From assembly GCF_001514215.1 (NCBI RefSeq), contig NZ_KQ948852.1, forward strand, positions 377,254 to 441,253: a stretch of 64,000 nt of DNA, read 5' to 3'. The DNA is from Streptomyces bungoensis (GTDB taxonomy: Bacteria; Actinomycetota; Actinomycetes; Streptomycetales; Streptomycetaceae). Below the pieces are notes generated by a model. The model was not told the DNA's origin. It saw only the letters and a program-made list of their open reading frames with translations, and did not search any database. This document shows, piece by piece, positions 62,401 to 64,000 of this stretch. The translations under genes were made by a program, and so were the position numbers. Position 1 is the stretch's first letter. Each line of letters opens with the position of its first letter.

Positions 62401-62649
62401 GTCGTCAGCGTGGCGGGGCGGGTGGGGCGGTGACCAGGTACGACGGCCGTACGTCGGGGGCGTCGTACGGAGGGGGCGGTGTGGGGTGGCGTCGGTTGTA
62501 CGGGGGCTTGTACGGCCGTTGTACGGGTCCCGGGCCGTGTCACCGTTTCTTCGGGCCGCGTTGGACATGGCCCCAGTGGCGTGCCGGGTGACGCGCGTGG
62601 CCGGGGGTGGTGTGGCGGGGTCTGCTGCGGAACGGAAGGGCGTGGGAGT

Positions 62650-63507
62650 GTGACGACGGTACGGGATGCGCGGAACAGGCGGGCGGTGAAGGCGAAGGAG
62701 GAGGGGCCCGACCTGCCGGGCGTGTGGGCGGCGTACGGGGTGCTGCTGCAACACCTGCGGAAGCGAGCCGGGTTGAGCCAGCAGCAACTCGGGGACGCGA
62801 TCGGGTACTCGCTGGAGCAGGTGGCCTCGGTCGAGCAGGGGCGGCGGCCGGCGAAGGCGGCGTTCACTGCGGCGGCGGAGCGGGTGCTGGAGGCGGGTGG
62901 GGTGCTGGAGGTGCTCCAGGATGAGGTGGACCGGGCTAAGTTGCCACGGTTCTTCCGTAACTTCGCGTTGATCGAGGCGGAGGTGGTGAGCCGGTTCTCC
63001 TACGATCCGCTGCTGGTGCCGGGGCTGTTGCAGACGGAGGCGTATGCGCAGGCAGTGTTCGCCGGGCACTGCCCGCCGCTGAGTGAGGAGATCATCGATC
63101 AGCACACGGAGGGGCGGCTGAGTCGGCAGAAGTTGCTGGCGCGGGTGCCGCTGGCGGAGTTGTCGTTCATCATCGGTGAGGAGGCGCTGCATGATCCGGT
63201 GGGTGGCCCGGAGGTGCTGCGGGAGCAGTGGCAACGGCTACTGGACGCCAGCGCGTTGCGAAACGTGGAGATCCAGGTCATGCCCGCCGGGCGGGGGTTT
63301 CATCCGGGCAAGAATGGTCCCTTCGTGGTGGTGGAATCGCACGAGCATCGGCGCCTCGGGTACTTCGAGTCACAAGGGGTCGGGTGCGTCGTCTCAGAGG
63401 CCGCCGAGGTCAGTTCGTTTGCCTTGCGGTATGGCAAGCTGCGATCGCAGGCCCTGAACGTCGAGGAGTCTGCGCGGCTCATCGAGCGGATGGTTGGAGA
63501 GACATGA
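62650..63507 (+). CDS. XRE-family regulator with DUF5753 domain
   Basis: A 285-residue protein. The helix-turn-helix is LQHLRKRAGLSQQQLGDAIG and SLEQVASVEQGRRPAK near 30-70; the rest is DUF5753, with SRFSYDPLLVPGLLQTEAYA near 118 and the family's usual order. Followed by a DUF397 gene with 4-base overlap (ATGA at 63504-63507), the standard Streptomyces pair. GTG start has GGGAG nearby. These pairs act as developmental or antibiotic regulators; its target is unknown. It is the nearest DNA-binding regulator gene to the defence island. Confidence 0.9.
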   Translation: MTTVRDARNRRAVKAKEEGPDLPGVWAAYGVLLQHLRKRAGLSQQQLGDAIGYSLEQVASVEQGRRPAKAAFTAAAERVLEAGGVLEVLQDEVDRAKLPRFFRNFALIEAEVVSRFSYDPLLVPGLLQTEAYAQAVFAGHCPPLSEEIIDQHTEGRLSRQKLLARVPLAELSFIIGEEALHDPVGGPEVLREQWQRLLDASALRNVEIQVMPAGRGFHPGKNGPFVVVESHEHRRLGYFESQGVGCVVSEAAEVSSFALRYGKLRSQALNVEESARLIERMVGET

Positions 63508-63710
63508 GCGTGGAGCGGGTGGCCGAGATCGGGGATGGGCTGCACTGGTTCAAGAGCAGCTACAGCGGATCGGATGGGGGCGACTGCGTGGAGGTGGCCG
63601 CCGGTGTGGATGCCGTGTACGTCCGGGACTCGAAGGTCGTGGGCGCCGGGCCGGTGCTGCGGATCGGTCGGGGCGAGTGGGCGTCGTTCGTGGCCCTCGC
63701 GATGGAGTAG
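63504..63710 (+). CDS. DUF397 protein
   Basis: A 68-residue protein with the family marks HWFKSSYSGSDGGDCVEVA and VYVRDSK, and the C-terminal GEWASFVALAME. It overlaps the XRE stop codon and is thought to be its small partner. Ends in front of a strong hairpin. Confidence 0.92.
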   Translation: MSVERVAEIGDGLHWFKSSYSGSDGGDCVEVAAGVDAVYVRDSKVVGAGPVLRIGRGEWASFVALAME

Positions 63711-63733
63711 AGCCGAACAGCTCTCTGAGCGGA

Positions 63734-63780
63734 ACAACGCGCTCTTTGCGTCACTTAGGGTGACGCGAAGAGCCCGTTGT
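63734..63780. terminator. Long bidirectional hairpin terminator
   Basis: ACAACG (63734-63739) pairs with CGTTGT (63775-63780), with inner GCTCTT/AAGAGC and GCGTCAC/GTGACGC pairs. It lies between the DUF397 gene and the next minus-strand gene. Confidence 0.85.
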
Positions 63781-63792
63781 CATGCCGTCGGC

Positions 63793-64000
63793 TCAGAAGA
63801 GGGCGCCTTCGGCGCCCTCACCGAAACGCGAACCACCTCGTGCGGCGAGCTGCTCCTTGCGCTTACGGATGGCCTCAGGGGACGGCTGGGGCAGGTCAGG
63901 GTGCTTCTCCCTCGCCTTCTTCTCCGTCACTCCCTTGTGCAGGCCGAGGTGAACCTCATCGGCGTACGCCTGGTGGTTCAACTGACGCAGCCGGTCGATG
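63793..64000 (-). CDS. Hypothetical protein, C-terminal part (runs past window end)
   Basis: Minus-strand frame open to the window edge; the visible part reads IDRLRQLNHQAYADEVHLGLHKG ... KKAREKHPDLPQPSPEAIRKRKEQLAARGGSRFGEGAEGALF in several pieces and ends at 63793. The tail is basic and looks like the end of a nucleic-acid-binding or phage-like protein. The 5' end is outside the window. No family recognised. Confidence 0.5.
   Translation of the reverse strand, partial: IDRLRQLNHQAYADEVHLGLHKGVTEKKAREKHPDLPQPSPEAIRKRKEQLAARGGSRFGEGAEGALF

Overview
The window is chromosomal DNA of a Streptomyces or a very close relative. GC content is very high, many starts are GTG, GGAGG-type ribosome sites are common, and it carries gene families typical of the genus (DUF397 with its DUF5753-type XRE partner, DUF5302, MmyB-like XRE regulator beside an SDR, NPCBM-tailed GH35 galactosidase, SpoIIE-type PP2C, Pkn-type kinase). 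I see no tRNA, rRNA, CRISPR array, transposase or integrase.

Layout. (1) 1-15.8 kb is mostly ordinary metabolism and stress: end of a GAF-type regulator gene, an ExaC-like aldehyde dehydrogenase, a tautomerase, a divergent SDR/MmyB-like regulator pair around a perfect 19-bp palindrome, a GNAT, a PP2C phosphatase, an MgtA-like P-type ATPase, an SPFH protein, a decayed fumarylacetoacetate hydrolase, DUF5302, a DEAD-box helicase, and a coupled SDR/aldo-keto reductase pair. (2) 16-29.7 kb is carbon use and small regulators: a 1390-residue secreted GH35 beta-galactosidase, LysR, MFS, the scar of a deleted LacI/sugar-ABC locus (LacI without its DNA-binding half facing a permease without its N terminus, with the second permease intact), an aldo-keto reductase/LysR pair, a flavin oxidoreductase, an SRPBCC-ArsR-SRPBCC operon with two matching operators, and a YeaQ-like membrane protein.

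(3) 29.8-52.7 kb is a dense defence island. On the minus strand drmA-drmB-drmC form a DISARM core with no methyltransferase and no drmD or drmE. Opposite it is an SF1A helicase with a RelE-like N-terminal domain. It converges with a ~1967-residue UPF1-like SF1 helicase carrying a Vsr/MTES_1575-type nuclease domain and a GreA/GreB-like C-terminal domain. Then, on the plus strand, come a DGQHR (ParB-like) protein, a GmrSD-type DUF262/DUF1524 nuclease with an inserted cysteine-less alkyltransferase-like domain, an unknown protein, a BRCT plus PD-(D/E)XK-like protein, and an ADP-ribosylglycohydrolase/phosphatase/ADP-ribosylglycohydrolase fusion. (4) 52.9-64 kb holds two paralogous 122-residue proteins at 52958 and 61528 that bracket a Ser/Thr kinase, an EcsC-family protein, a large membrane protein and a CoiA-like protein, followed by a HATPase/XRE/DUF397 regulatory trio.

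An 11-bp element, CTNAGTTCACA, occurs five times, in intergenic regions of the 36-61.5 kb interval only. Twice it sits inside a good sigma-70-like promoter (drmA and the CoiA-like gene). I read it as a shared control site linking the island. The most promising undescribed system is therefore the co-regulated set drmABC + RelE-helicase + helicase-nuclease-Gre + DGQHR/GmrSD-ATL/BRCT-nuclease/DraG-DSP, with the 122-residue paralogs and the CoiA-like protein as possible members. Family assignments come from motifs read by eye; no database search was run.
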